Of a stretch of 64,000 nucleotides of DNA, positions 48,944 through 58,661 are shown piece after piece. Source of the DNA: RGIG8709 sp045575975 (GTDB lineage: Bacteria > Bacillota > Clostridia > Monoglobales > Monoglobaceae); NCBI GenBank assembly GCA_045575975.1, contig JAZNFO010000034.1, forward strand, positions 1-64,000, read 5' to 3'. The notes beneath the pieces were generated by a model. The model was given only the letters and a program-made list of their open reading frames with translations, had not been told where the DNA came from and made no database searches. Position numbers and translations under genes: made by a program. Positions within the stretch are counted from its first letter, which is position 1. Every line of letters starts with the position of its first letter.

Positions 48944-50128
48944 ATGAAAGAATTCGAGCTTAAATACGGATGCAACCCTAATCAGAAGCCATCAAAAATT
49001 TATATGGCAGACGGCGGGGAGCTTCCCATTGAAATATTGAACGGAAAGCCTGGTTATATAAATTTCCTTGATGCTTTCAACAGCTGGCAATTAGTTAAGG
49101 AGGTTAAGGAAGCACTTGGCACACCTGCTGCAACAAGCTTTAAGCATGTTAGCCCAACCTCTTGTGCTATCGGTGTTAAAATGGACGAAAAGCTTAAAAA
49201 GGCTTGCTTTGTTGACGATATTGAGGGACTTGACGAATCTCCTCTTGCAACAGCTTATGCAAGAGCCAGAGGAACAGACAGAATGAGTTCTTTTGGTGAC
49301 TGGATAGCTCTAAGCGATGTTTGTGATAAAACAACAGCAACTTTAATCAAAAGAGAGGTATCCGACGGTGTTATTGCCCCGGGATATACAGACGAGGCTC
49401 TTGAGATTTTAAAGAGCAAAAGAAAAGGCACATATAACATTGTTAAGATTGATGAAAATTATGTTCCTGCGGAAAAAGAAACAAAGCAGGTTTATGGCAT
49501 CACCTTTGAACAGGGCAGAAACAATTTCAAAATTGATTATGACCTACTTACAGATGTTGTAACAGAAAATAAAGAAATTCCGGATAGTGCAAAAAGAGAT
49601 TTGATAATTGCACTTATCACTTTAAAATATACTCAGTCAAATTCAGTTTGCTTTGCAAAGGACGGACAGGCAATAGGTGTTGGAGCAGGTCAGCAGTCAA
49701 GAATTCACTGCACACGCCTTGCGGGAAACAAAGCAGATATCTGGCACCTCCGCCAGCACGACAAGGTTTTAAATCTTCCATTCCTTTCAACAGTTGGCAG
49801 ACCTGACAGAGACAACTGCATTGATGTTTATATTTCAGATGATGCAGATGAGGTTCTTGGTGAGGGAAACTGGCAGAAATTCTTCTCGGAAAAGCCTGAA
49901 GAATTTACAAAAGAAGAAAAAAGAGCATATCTTGACTCTATTTCAGGGGTTGCCCTTGGAAGTGATGCATTCTTCCCCTTTGGCGACAATATTGAAAGAG
50001 CAAAGAGAAGCGGTGTAAGCTATATTGCAGAGCCGGGCGGTTCTATAAGAGATGACAATGTTATCGAGGTATGTAATAAATATAATATGGCAATGGCGTT
50101 CACAAAAATGCGTCTTTTCCACCACTAA
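48944..50128 (+). CDS. Stand-alone AICAR transformylase (PurH C-terminal type)
   Basis: 394 aa, GAGGAGAG upstream. Equals the AICARFT half of PurH: ELKYGCNPNQKPSKIY, SFKHVSPTSCAIG with the catalytic Lys-His, YTQSNSVCFAKDGQAIGVGAGQQSRIHC, and the C-terminal EPGGSIRDDNVIEVCNKY and MRLFHH. Transfers formyl from 10-formyl-THF to AICAR. It lacks the N-terminal cyclohydrolase domain entirely; purO upstream supplies that activity. ZMP, the substrate, is the precursor of the riboswitch ligand, so the operon senses a block at this step. Confidence 0.94.
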   Translation: MKEFELKYGCNPNQKPSKIYMADGGELPIEILNGKPGYINFLDAFNSWQLVKEVKEALGTPAATSFKHVSPTSCAIGVKMDEKLKKACFVDDIEGLDESPLATAYARARGTDRMSSFGDWIALSDVCDKTTATLIKREVSDGVIAPGYTDEALEILKSKRKGTYNIVKIDENYVPAEKETKQVYGITFEQGRNNFKIDYDLLTDVVTENKEIPDSAKRDLIIALITLKYTQSNSVCFAKDGQAIGVGAGQQSRIHCTRLAGNKADIWHLRQHDKVLNLPFLSTVGRPDRDNCIDVYISDDADEVLGEGNWQKFFSEKPEEFTKEEKRAYLDSISGVALGSDAFFPFGDNIERAKRSGVSYIAEPGGSIRDDNVIEVCNKYNMAMAFTKMRLFHH

Positions 50129-50148
50129 AATTTAAGGAGTTAAGTGAT

Positions 50149-51387
50149 ATGAAATATTTTGAAGATTTAAAGAATTTTGATAACGAAGTCTTTTCTGCCT
50201 GTGACCAGGAGCTTAAAAGACAGCAGGGAAATATCGAGCTTATAGCAAGTGAAAACATTGTTTCAAAGGCAGTTTTACTTGCAGCAGGAAGCGTTTTAAC
50301 AAACAAATATGCAGAAGGCTATCCGGGAAAGAGATATTACGGCGGATGTGCGAAGGTTGATATTGTTGAAGATATCGCAAGAGAGAGAGCAAAGAAGCTT
50401 TTTGGTGCAGAACACGCAAATGTTCAGCCACACAGCGGTGCAAATGCAAACCTTGCGGCATTTTTCGCACTCCTTCAGCCCGGTGATACAGTTATGGGTA
50501 TGAGCCTTGCCCATGGGGGACATCTATCCCACGGTTCACCTGTTAACATTTCAGGTAAATATTTCAACATTGTTCCTTATGAACTAAGCGGCGAAACAGA
50601 ACAGATAGATTATGACGAAATGGAAAGAATTGCAACAGAATGTAAGCCAAAGCTTATCCTTGCCGGTGCAAGTGCATATTCAAGAATTATAGATTTCAAA
50701 AGAGTAAGAGAAATCGCAGACAAGGTTGGGGCATATTTTATGGTTGATATGGCTCATATTGCGGGCTTAGTTGCAGCAGGAGTTCATCCAAGCCCTGTTC
50801 CCTATGCAGATGTTGTAACAACCACAACCCACAAAACCTTAAGAGGTCCAAGAGGGGGACTTATCCTTTGTAAGGAAAGCTTGGCAAAGGCAATTGACAA
50901 GGCAGTTTTCCCCGGAACTCAGGGAGGACCGCTGATGCACATTATTGCTGCAAAGGCAGTTGCACTTGGTGAAGCACTTACTGATGAATTTAAGGAATAC
51001 CAGATTCAGGTTGCAAAGAATGCAAAGCTTTTATCCGAAGAGCTTGTAAAAGCAGGCTTCAAAATTGTGTCAGGGGGAACAGACAACCACCTTATGTTAA
51101 TTGACCTTAGACCTTTCGGTTTAACAGGTAAGGAATTTGAAAGAAGACTTGACGAGGTTAACATCACAGTTAATAAAAATGCAATTCCAAACGATCCTGA
51201 AAGCCCATTTGTAACAAGCGGTATCAGAGTGGGAACACCTGCTGTAACATCAAGAGGCTTTAAGGAAGAAGAAATGATAAAAATTGCAGACTGGATGAAG
51301 AAAATCGCAGAAGATTTTGAAGGCAACAGGGATGCAGTTAAAAAAGAGGTTGAAGAGCTAACAAAGAAATTTCCAATCTACGAATAA
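50149..51387 (+). CDS. glyA: Serine hydroxymethyltransferase
   Basis: 412 aa. N-terminal IELIASENIVSKAV, HSGANANLAAFFALLQPGD, the PLP-Lys in VVTTTTHKTLRGPRGGLI (about 218-235) and C-terminal IRVGTPAVTSRGF. Makes glycine and 5,10-methylene-THF from serine; both feed the purine pathway (PurD uses glycine). The gene lies inside the pur operon with AAGGAGTTAAG upstream, a meaningful addition that links one-carbon supply to the ZTP switch. Confidence 0.97.
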   Translation: MKYFEDLKNFDNEVFSACDQELKRQQGNIELIASENIVSKAVLLAAGSVLTNKYAEGYPGKRYYGGCAKVDIVEDIARERAKKLFGAEHANVQPHSGANANLAAFFALLQPGDTVMGMSLAHGGHLSHGSPVNISGKYFNIVPYELSGETEQIDYDEMERIATECKPKLILAGASAYSRIIDFKRVREIADKVGAYFMVDMAHIAGLVAAGVHPSPVPYADVVTTTTHKTLRGPRGGLILCKESLAKAIDKAVFPGTQGGPLMHIIAAKAVALGEALTDEFKEYQIQVAKNAKLLSEELVKAGFKIVSGGTDNHLMLIDLRPFGLTGKEFERRLDEVNITVNKNAIPNDPESPFVTSGIRVGTPAVTSRGFKEEEMIKIADWMKKIAEDFEGNRDAVKKEVEELTKKFPIYE

Positions 51388-51403
51388 TTAAGGAGAATGC
51401 CAT

Positions 51404-52666
51404 ATGAAAATAATGGTAGTAGGCGGTGGCGGAAGAGAACACGCCATTATAAAGAAAATAAAAGAAAACAAGAATGTTGAAAAGATATATGCACTTCCGG
51501 GAAACGGCGGAATGGCAAATGATGCAGAGCTTGTTCCAATCGGTGCAAAGGAAATTGAAAAAATCGTCTCTTTTGCAACCGAAAACAAAATTGACTTTGC
51601 AGTTGTTGCGCCTGATGATCCCCTTGTGTTGGGTGCGGTTGATGCATTGGAGGAAAAAGGGATTCCCTGCTTTGGCCCTGATAAAAAAGCGGCTATAATC
51701 GAGGGTAGTAAGGTTTTCTCAAAAGACCTTATGAAAAAATATAATATTCCAACTGCAAAATATGAAGTGTTCAAGAATATGGAAGAGGCTCTTTCTTATC
51801 TTGATGATGCACCAATTCCAACAGTAATAAAGGCAGACGGTCTTGCCCTCGGAAAAGGGGTTATTATTGCTCTCACAAGAGAAGAGGCAAAGGATGCCGT
51901 TAAAATGATGATGGAAGATAAAGTCTTCGGCGAAAGCGGCTCAAATATCGTTATTGAAGAATTTTTAGAGGGTCCGGAGGTTTCCGTTTTATCCTTTACA
52001 GACGGAAATATTGTTGTTCCTATGATTTCTTCAATGGACCACAAAAGAGCAAAGGATAACGACGAAGGCAAAAACACAGGCGGTATGGGAACAATTGCTC
52101 CAAACCCCTATTACACAGAGGAAGTTGCAAAAGAGTGTATGGAAAAAATCTTTGTTCCAACCATTGAGGCAATGAAAAAAGAGGGCAGATGTTTTAAAGG
52201 ATGTCTCTATTTCGGACTAATGCTCACAAAGGACGGTCCAAAGGTTATTGAATATAACTGCCGTTTCGGTGACCCCGAAACTCAGGTTGTTCTTCCTCTT
52301 CTTGAAACCGACCTTCTTGAGATTATGATAAGTGTCCAGAAAGGGGAGCTTAAAGAAAGCCAGGTTAAGTTTTCGGATAAAGCTTGTTGCTGTGTGGTTA
52401 TGGCATCAAAGGGCTATCCTGAAAAATATGAAACAGGCTTCCCTATTACATATAAAGACGGTGATGAGGGCGTTTATGTGGCAGGTGCAAAGCTTGATGA
52501 GGGAGTTTTGAAAACTGCAGGAGGCAGAGTTTTAGGCGTAACCGCAATCGGAAACTGCCTTGGCTGTGCAATTAAAAACGCATATAAGAGAGTGGAAACA
52601 ATTCATTTTGATAATCAATACTATAGAAATGATATAGGACAAAAAGCATTAAAGGCGGAGGTGTAG
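51404..52666 (+). CDS. purD: Phosphoribosylamine--glycine ligase
   Basis: 420 aa, AAGGAGAA upstream. ATP-grasp: VVGGGGREHAIIKK at the N-terminus, FGPDKKAAIIEGSKVFSKDLM, IKADGLALGKGVIIA, KNTGGMGTIAPNPYY and ECMEKIFVPTIEAM; EYNCRFGDPETQVVLPLL carries metal ligands. Ligates glycine to phosphoribosylamine, the product of PurF. It lies 3 nt before purL. Confidence 0.97.
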   Translation: MKIMVVGGGGREHAIIKKIKENKNVEKIYALPGNGGMANDAELVPIGAKEIEKIVSFATENKIDFAVVAPDDPLVLGAVDALEEKGIPCFGPDKKAAIIEGSKVFSKDLMKKYNIPTAKYEVFKNMEEALSYLDDAPIPTVIKADGLALGKGVIIALTREEAKDAVKMMMEDKVFGESGSNIVIEEFLEGPEVSVLSFTDGNIVVPMISSMDHKRAKDNDEGKNTGGMGTIAPNPYYTEEVAKECMEKIFVPTIEAMKKEGRCFKGCLYFGLMLTKDGPKVIEYNCRFGDPETQVVLPLLETDLLEIMISVQKGELKESQVKFSDKACCCVVMASKGYPEKYETGFPITYKDGDEGVYVAGAKLDEGVLKTAGGRVLGVTAIGNCLGCAIKNAYKRVETIHFDNQYYRNDIGQKALKAEV

Positions 52667-52669
52667 AAA

Positions 52670-55600
52670 ATGGTATTCAGAGTCTATGTTGAAAAAAAGG
52701 AAGAGCTTGCTTTTGAAGCCAAAGGCTTAATGGGAGATTTAACAAAGCTTGTTGGTATAAAGGGCATAAAGAATTTAAGAATATTAAACAGGTATGATGC
52801 AGAAAACATCAGCGAAGAATTATTCAGCTATGCGGTTAAAACTGTTTTTTCAGAGCCTCAGCTGGATGTTTGCTATGATAAAATGCCAACAGATTCTGAT
52901 TATGCCTTTGCGGTTGAGCCTCTCCCCGGTCAGTTTGACCAGAGAGCCGCATCTGCAGAAGAGTGTATTCAGATTATATCTCAGGGGGACCGCCCAACTG
53001 TTAAAAGTGCAAAGGTTTATCTTATAGACGGGGATTTAACAGAAGAAGAGCTTACAGAAATCAAGAAATATGTTATTAACCCTGTTGAAACAAGAGAAGC
53101 ATCACTTGAGGAAAAAGAAACCTTAAAGCAGGAATATGAAATTCCAACAGAGGTTAAAACTCTTGACGGATTTATTGACCTTGATGAAAATGGTCTTAAA
53201 GCTTTTATTGACGAATTAGGTCTTGCAATGGACCTTGATGATATTAAGTTCTGTCAGAGCTATTTCGTTGGTGAAAAGAGAAACCCAACCATAACAGAAA
53301 TAAAAATGATTGACACCTACTGGTCAGACCATTGCCGTCACACCACATTCTTAACAACAATTGATGATGCAGAATTTGAGGATGCAGAAATTGAGGCGGC
53401 ATATAAAGAATATCTTAAAACAAGAGAAGAACTTAAAAGAACAAAACCTATAAATCTTATGGATATTGCAACACTTGCCGTAAGATACTTAAAGAAAGAA
53501 AATAAACTTGAAAAGCTTGACGAAAGCGAAGAAATAAATGCTTGTACCGTTAAGGTTGATGTAAAAATTGACGGAAAGACAGAAAAATGGCTTCTCCTCT
53601 TCAAAAACGAAACTCACAACCACCCAACAGAAATCGAGCCATTCGGCGGTGCGGCAACCTGTATCGGCGGTGCTATCCGTGACCCGCTTTCAGGAAGAGC
53701 ATATGTTTATGCGGCTATGCGTGTAACAGGTGCAGGAAATCCCTTAACACCTGTTTCCGAAACAATGGAGGGTAAGCTTCCACAGAGAAAAATTGTAACA
53801 ACTGCCGCAAACGGTTATTCATCATATGGTAACCAGATAGGTCTTGCAACAGGTATGGTTGATGAGATTTATCACGACGGCTATGTGGCAAAGAGAATGG
53901 AAATCGGTGCCGTTGTGGGTGCTGCTCCCTGTGAAAATGTTCGCAGAGAATGTCCAGAGGCTGGAGATGTTGTTATTCTTCTCGGCGGAAAAACAGGCCG
54001 TGACGGCTGCGGCGGTGCAACAGGCTCATCAAAGGCTCACAAGCTTGATTCTCTTGAAAACTGCGGAGCGGAGGTTCAAAAGGGTAATGCCCCTGAAGAA
54101 AGAAAGCTCCAGAGATTATTCAGAAATAAGGATGCATCAACTCTTATCAAGCGTTGTAACGACTTCGGTGCAGGCGGTGTGTCCGTTGCTGTGGGCGAAC
54201 TTGCAGACGGTCTTTTAATCAATCTTGACAAGGTGCCGAAGAAATATGACGGACTTGACGGAACAGAGCTTGCAATTTCTGAATCTCAGGAAAGAATGGC
54301 AGTTGTTGTTGAAAGTAAAGATGCAGAAAAGTTTATTGCCCTTGCAAAGGAAGAAAACTTAGAGGCAACTATTGTTGCTGAGGTAACAGAGGAAAAACGC
54401 CTTGTTATGAACTGGAATGGCAAGAAAATTGTTGATATAAGCCGTGAATTTTTAAATTCAAACGGTGCAGAAAAGCATATTTCTGTTAAGGCTAAAAAAT
54501 CAGAAAGCTTTGAAAAAGAACTTCCAAAGAGCTTTAAAGATGGCGTTATGGCACTTGCTGATGACCTTAATGTTTGCTCAAGAAGAGGTCTTTCTGAACG
54601 CTTTGACTCAACAATCGGTGCAGGAACAGTGCTTATGCCATTTGGCGGAAAGCATCAGCTAACCCCGATTCAGGCAATGGCAAATAAGATTTCGGACCCT
54701 GAAAGATATGCAGACACATGTTCACTTATGGCTTGGGGTTATAATCCGTTTATTATGGAAAAGAGCCCTTATCACGGTGCATATCTTGCAGTGGTTGAAT
54801 CTGTTTCCAAGCTTATTGCACAGGGTGCAGAATTTAAGGATGTTTATTTAACATTCCAGGAATATTTTGAAAAACCAATGAAGGATAAAGAAAGATGGGG
54901 TAAACCCTTCTCGGCACTTCTTGGTGCATTCAAAGCCCAGAAGGATTATGAAATCGGCTCTATCGGCGGTAAGGACTCAATGAGCGGAAGCTTTGAAAAT
55001 ATTGATGTTCCTCCAACACTTGTTTCCTTTGCAGTAACAACAGAAGATGCTGAAAATGTTGTATCTCCTGAATTTAAGGAAGCAGGAAATAAGGTTGTTT
55101 TGATTAAGCCTGACTACGATGAAAACGGTATCCCAACACCTGAATCTGAGAAGAGAGTGTTTGATTTTGTTTCAAAATTACTAAGAAGCAAAAAGGCAGT
55201 AAGTGCTTACACCTTGACCTATGGCGGTGTAATGGAAGCTGTTATCAAAATGTGTATGGGTAACGGCGTTGGCTTTGAATTTTCAGACAAGCTTTCAATG
55301 AAGGATATGTTTGGTTATCTTTATGGCTCATTTGCTGTTGAGCTTACAGATGATGTTGAGGGCGGAGAGCTTCTTGGCTACACATCAGGAATTGATTCTG
55401 TTTCATATAAGGGCGAAAGTGTTGCTTTAAAAGATATTTCAAAGGTTTATGAAGAAAAGCTTGAAAAGGTTTATAAATTCAGTGTTGAAACAGAGAAAAA
55501 AGAAATTCCAAGTGTTGATTATGCTAAGAAATCAAGCCTTGTAAGAAAGACTTCTATTGCAAAACCAAGAGTTATAATCCCCGTGTTCCCCGGAACAAAC

Positions 55601-56359
55601 TGCGAATATGACTCTGCGAAAGCATTTGAAAGAGCAGGAGCAAAGGCAGAAATCTTTGTTATCAACAACCTTTCAGCACAGGGTATTAAGGAAAGTGCAG
55701 AAAAGTTTGCAGAAAAAATTGAAAATTCACAGATTATCTTTATCCCAGGTGGTTTCTCAGGGGGCGACGAGCCAGACGGTTCAGGTAAGTTTATAACAGC
55801 CTTCTTCAGAAACGAGGCTATCAAGGATGCGGTATCAGCACTTCTTGATGAGAGAGACGGACTTATGGGCGGTATCTGTAACGGTTTCCAGGCACTTATC
55901 AAGCTTGGTCTTGTGCCATACGGAAAGATTATCGACACAGACGAAAATTGCCCAACATTAACATTCAACACAATCGCAAGACATCAGTCAAAGATTGTAA
56001 GAACAAGAGTTGCATCAACTAAATCTCCATGGCTTTCAAAGGTTTCGGTTGGTGATGTGTTCTCAGTTCCGATTTCTCACGGCGAGGGAAGATTCTTAGC
56101 TGATGAAGCTTTAGTTAAGAAATTGGCTGAAAACGGACAGATTATCACTCAGTATGTTGATTTAGGCGACAAGCCAACATATGAAATTCAGTATAATCCA
56201 AACGGCTCAATCTGGGCGGTTGAGGGTATCTGCTCACCTGACGGAAGAGTATTCGGTAAAATGGGACACTCAGAAAGATGGGATAAAAATCTTTATAAGA
56301 ATGTTCCGGGTGAATATGACTTAAAGCTATTCGAATCAGCAGTAGAGTATTATAAATAG
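52670..56359 (+). CDS. purL: Phosphoribosylformylglycinamidine synthase, single-chain PurL
   Basis: 1229 aa; AGGCGGAGG 9 nt before the ATG. It carries an N-terminal PurS-like domain (about 1-150), a linker, two AIR-synthetase-like halves (YWSDHCRHTTF, FKNETHNHPTEIEPFGGAATCIGG, GAGGVSVAVGELADG) and a C-terminal class I glutaminase with the nucleophile in GGICNGFQALIKLGLVP (about 1085) and HGEGRF. Uses glutamine and ATP to convert FGAR to FGAM. Gammaproteobacteria and some Clostridia have this fused form; Bacillus uses separate purSQL. Last pur gene before a structured repeat. Confidence 0.97.
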   Translation: MVFRVYVEKKEELAFEAKGLMGDLTKLVGIKGIKNLRILNRYDAENISEELFSYAVKTVFSEPQLDVCYDKMPTDSDYAFAVEPLPGQFDQRAASAEECIQIISQGDRPTVKSAKVYLIDGDLTEEELTEIKKYVINPVETREASLEEKETLKQEYEIPTEVKTLDGFIDLDENGLKAFIDELGLAMDLDDIKFCQSYFVGEKRNPTITEIKMIDTYWSDHCRHTTFLTTIDDAEFEDAEIEAAYKEYLKTREELKRTKPINLMDIATLAVRYLKKENKLEKLDESEEINACTVKVDVKIDGKTEKWLLLFKNETHNHPTEIEPFGGAATCIGGAIRDPLSGRAYVYAAMRVTGAGNPLTPVSETMEGKLPQRKIVTTAANGYSSYGNQIGLATGMVDEIYHDGYVAKRMEIGAVVGAAPCENVRRECPEAGDVVILLGGKTGRDGCGGATGSSKAHKLDSLENCGAEVQKGNAPEERKLQRLFRNKDASTLIKRCNDFGAGGVSVAVGELADGLLINLDKVPKKYDGLDGTELAISESQERMAVVVESKDAEKFIALAKEENLEATIVAEVTEEKRLVMNWNGKKIVDISREFLNSNGAEKHISVKAKKSESFEKELPKSFKDGVMALADDLNVCSRRGLSERFDSTIGAGTVLMPFGGKHQLTPIQAMANKISDPERYADTCSLMAWGYNPFIMEKSPYHGAYLAVVESVSKLIAQGAEFKDVYLTFQEYFEKPMKDKERWGKPFSALLGAFKAQKDYEIGSIGGKDSMSGSFENIDVPPTLVSFAVTTEDAENVVSPEFKEAGNKVVLIKPDYDENGIPTPESEKRVFDFVSKLLRSKKAVSAYTLTYGGVMEAVIKMCMGNGVGFEFSDKLSMKDMFGYLYGSFAVELTDDVEGGELLGYTSGIDSVSYKGESVALKDISKVYEEKLEKVYKFSVETEKKEIPSVDYAKKSSLVRKTSIAKPRVIIPVFPGTNCEYDSAKAFERAGAKAEIFVINNLSAQGIKESAEKFAEKIENSQIIFIPGGFSGGDEPDGSGKFITAFFRNEAIKDAVSALLDERDGLMGGICNGFQALIKLGLVPYGKIIDTDENCPTLTFNTIARHQSKIVRTRVASTKSPWLSKVSVGDVFSVPISHGEGRFLADEALVKKLAENGQIITQYVDLGDKPTYEIQYNPNGSIWAVEGICSPDGRVFGKMGHSERWDKNLYKNVPGEYDLKLFESAVEYYK

Positions 56360-56501
56360 GGATGTAAAAAAGTCCAGAACGCAAGAAAATTTTCAATTTT
56401 CTTGCTATGAACAAACTTCACCGCTCGGCGTACAATCAGTACGCCTTCGGGTATCCCCTGCGGGTTCAGTTTGTCCATTCTGAATCTTTTTTTCCTATCC
56501 C
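56359..56501 (+). repeat. Structured foldback after purL
   Basis: Starts at the last base of the purL stop. Outer arms GGGAT...ATCCC, AAAAAAG/CTTTTTT and CAGAA/TTCTG; inside GCAAGAAAATT-TTC-AATTTTCTTGC (56381-56405, 11-bp perfect) and GGCGTAC-AATCA-GTACGCC (56427-56445). About 143 bp, unrelated in sequence to element A but similar in size and in sitting on a gene's 3' end. It may serve as the operon terminator. Only one copy seen in this window. Confidence 0.65.
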
Positions 56502-56534
56502 TTTGGAATTATATATTATAAGAAGGTGTTAGAA

Positions 56535-58202
56535 ATGAAAACAGACATTCAGATAGCACAGGAAGCAAAGCTTAAAAACATAAAAGAAATTGCAGAAACT
56601 GCCGGAATTGAAGAAAAATATCTGGAGCAGTATGGAAATTATAAGGCAAAAATCTCCCTTTCGCTTCTAAATGAAACAAAGAAAGAGGACGGAAAGCTTA
56701 TACTTGTTACTGCTATAACACCAACTCCTGCAGGCGAAGGAAAAACCACAACAAGCATAGGTCTTGCAGACGGACTTAAAAAAATCGGCAAAAATGTTGT
56801 AACAGCTCTTCGTGAACCGTCACTTGGTCCCGTATTCGGTATAAAAGGCGGTGCTGCAGGGGGCGGATATGCTCAGGTTGTGCCAATGGAGGATATAAAT
56901 CTTCATTTCACAGGTGATTTTCACGCAATTGGTGCGGCAAACAATCTTCTTGCTGCTATGCTTGATAACCATATCTATCAGGGGAACGCTCTTGGAATTG
57001 ACCCAAGAAGAATAACCTGGAAAAGATGCGTTGATATGAACGACAGACAGCTCCGTTATGTAACAGATGGTCTTGGAGGAAGAGTAAACGGTGTCCCCCG
57101 TGAAGACGGATATGATATAACAGTTGCATCAGAGGTTATGGCGGTTTTATGCCTTGCATCTGATATAACAGACCTTAAAGAAAGGCTTTCAAGATTAATC
57201 GTTGGTTACACTTATGAGGATAAGCCCGTAACAGCAGGCGATTTAAAGGCTCAAGGGGCTATGTGTGCACTTTTAAAGGATGCCATAAAGCCAAACCTTG
57301 TCCAGACCTTAGAGGGAACTCCCGCAATTGTTCACGGCGGACCTTTTGCAAATATTGCCCACGGCTGTAACTCGGTTATCGCAACCAAAATGGCTATGAA
57401 GCTTTCAGACTATGCAGTAACGGAAGCAGGCTTCGGTGCAGATTTAGGTGCTGAAAAATTCCTTGATATCAAGTGCAGATATGCAGGTCTTAAACCGTCA
57501 GCAGTTGTTATGGTTGCAACTGTCCGTGCCCTTAAAATGCACGGAGGAGTTGCTAAAAGTGATTTAGGGGCAGAAAATCTTGATGCTCTCGAAAAAGGTA
57601 TTCCAAACCTTTTAAGACATGTTTCAAATATCAAAGATGTATATAAGCTTCCTTGTGTTGTTGCGGTTAATAAATTCCCCACCGACACAGATGCGGAAAT
57701 AAATCTTATAATTGAAAAATGCAAGGCCCTTGGCGTAAATGTTGTCCTATCTGATGTATGGGCAAAGGGCGGAGAAGGCGGAATGGAGCTTGCAGAGGCA
57801 GTTGTTAAGCTTTGCGAGGAAAAAAATGACTTTTCATTCAGCTACACACTTGATGGCACTATTGAAGATAAAATCGAGGCGGTTGTAAAGAAAATTTACG
57901 GCGGAAAAGGAGTTAACTACACAAAAGAAGCGTCAAAGCAGATAGCAAAGCTTTCTGAAATGGGATTTTCAAATCTTCCCGTTTGTATGGCAAAAACCCA
58001 GTATAGCTTCTCGGACGATATGAGCTTACTTGGTGCTCCTGAAGACTTCACAGTAACCGTAAGAAATGTGAAAATTTCTGCCGGTGCAGGCTTTATAGTT
58101 GTTCTGACAGGCGAGATTATGACAATGCCGGGACTTCCAAAGGTTCCCGCAGCAGAAAAAATCGATGTGGACGAAAACGGTATTATAAGCGGTCTGTTTT
58201 AA
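56535..58202 (+). CDS. fhs: Formate--tetrahydrofolate ligase
   Basis: 555 aa from ATG 56535 (AGAAGGTG upstream); a GTG nine bases earlier overlaps that site. P-loop ITPTPAGEGKTTTSIGLADG (about 59-78), REPSLGPVFGIKGGAAGGGYAQV, LHFTGDFHAIGAANNLLAA and IVHGGPFANIAHGCNSV. Makes 10-formyl-THF from formate, THF and ATP, the donor for PurN and the AICAR transformylase. Its position right after the purine operon makes sense; ZTP riboswitches often precede fhs genes too, but none is seen in front of this one. Confidence 0.97.
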   Translation: MKTDIQIAQEAKLKNIKEIAETAGIEEKYLEQYGNYKAKISLSLLNETKKEDGKLILVTAITPTPAGEGKTTTSIGLADGLKKIGKNVVTALREPSLGPVFGIKGGAAGGGYAQVVPMEDINLHFTGDFHAIGAANNLLAAMLDNHIYQGNALGIDPRRITWKRCVDMNDRQLRYVTDGLGGRVNGVPREDGYDITVASEVMAVLCLASDITDLKERLSRLIVGYTYEDKPVTAGDLKAQGAMCALLKDAIKPNLVQTLEGTPAIVHGGPFANIAHGCNSVIATKMAMKLSDYAVTEAGFGADLGAEKFLDIKCRYAGLKPSAVVMVATVRALKMHGGVAKSDLGAENLDALEKGIPNLLRHVSNIKDVYKLPCVVAVNKFPTDTDAEINLIIEKCKALGVNVVLSDVWAKGGEGGMELAEAVVKLCEEKNDFSFSYTLDGTIEDKIEAVVKKIYGGKGVNYTKEASKQIAKLSEMGFSNLPVCMAKTQYSFSDDMSLLGAPEDFTVTVRNVKISAGAGFIVVLTGEIMTMPGLPKVPAAEKIDVDENGIISGLF

Positions 58203-58226
58203 ACATAGTTTATAAATATTTGTAAG

Positions 58227-58305
58227 GGAGGGTCTCTGGTCTCGGCTCTCGCCTCGGTCAGCGCTAAACGCTCTCCACCGGAGAGCAGCACCCTCCTGTT
58301 TTTGT
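58227..58305 (+). terminator. Structured terminator or REP after fhs
   Basis: Outer arms GGAGGGT (58227-58233) and ACCCTCC (58290-58296) followed by TGTTTTTG; inside GCTCTCC-ACC-GGAGAGC (58270-58286) and AGCG/CGCT. Looks like a REP-type repeat used as a terminator. Confidence 0.65.
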
Positions 58306-58334
58306 ATAAAAAACAACAATGCGCATATAATATA

Positions 58335-58363
58335 TTGACAATGTAATAATATTGTGATAATAT
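58335..58363 (+). promoter_or_regulatory. Promoter and operator of TA pair 3
   Basis: TTGACA (58335-58340), a 17-bp spacer and TAATAT (58358-58363). The palindrome TGATAATATCA overlaps the -10 box and may be the antitoxin operator. Confidence 0.65.
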
Positions 58364-58385
58364 CATAATATAGGAGGGTGATTAT

Positions 58386-58661
58386 ATGGCAGTAACAAAT
58401 ATAACTATGAGAATTGATGAAGAACTGAAAGGGCAGCTTCAGGAGCTTGTTTCAAACCTTGGAATGGATATGACAACTTTTTTCACATTGTCTGCCAAAC
58501 AGGCAGTAAGAGAACAGGGAATACCCTTTGCAATTTCTATGAGAATTCCAAACAGTGAAACTGTTGAGGCGATAGAGGAAGTAAAAGCAATGAAGAAAAA
58601 TCCTTCTCTTGGCAAGTCTTACACGGATGTTGATGAAATGATGAAGGAGCTGCTTGGGTAA
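58386..58661 (+). CDS. RelB/DinJ family antitoxin (TA pair 3)
   Basis: 91 aa with AGGAGGG upstream. Ribbon-helix-helix TNITMRIDEELKGQLQELV and MDMTTFFTLSAKQAVREQ; C-terminal acidic helix MMKELLG. The stop overlaps the toxin ATG by one base (TAATG). Third such gene in the window. Confidence 0.9.
   Translation: MAVTNITMRIDEELKGQLQELVSNLGMDMTTFFTLSAKQAVREQGIPFAISMRIPNSETVEAIEEVKAMKKNPSLGKSYTDVDEMMKELLG

Noticed and set aside
56410..56470. Second ZTP riboswitch in front of fhs
   Set aside because: The hairpins there do not contain the conserved CCGxCTGGGC element, and the structure starts at the purL stop.
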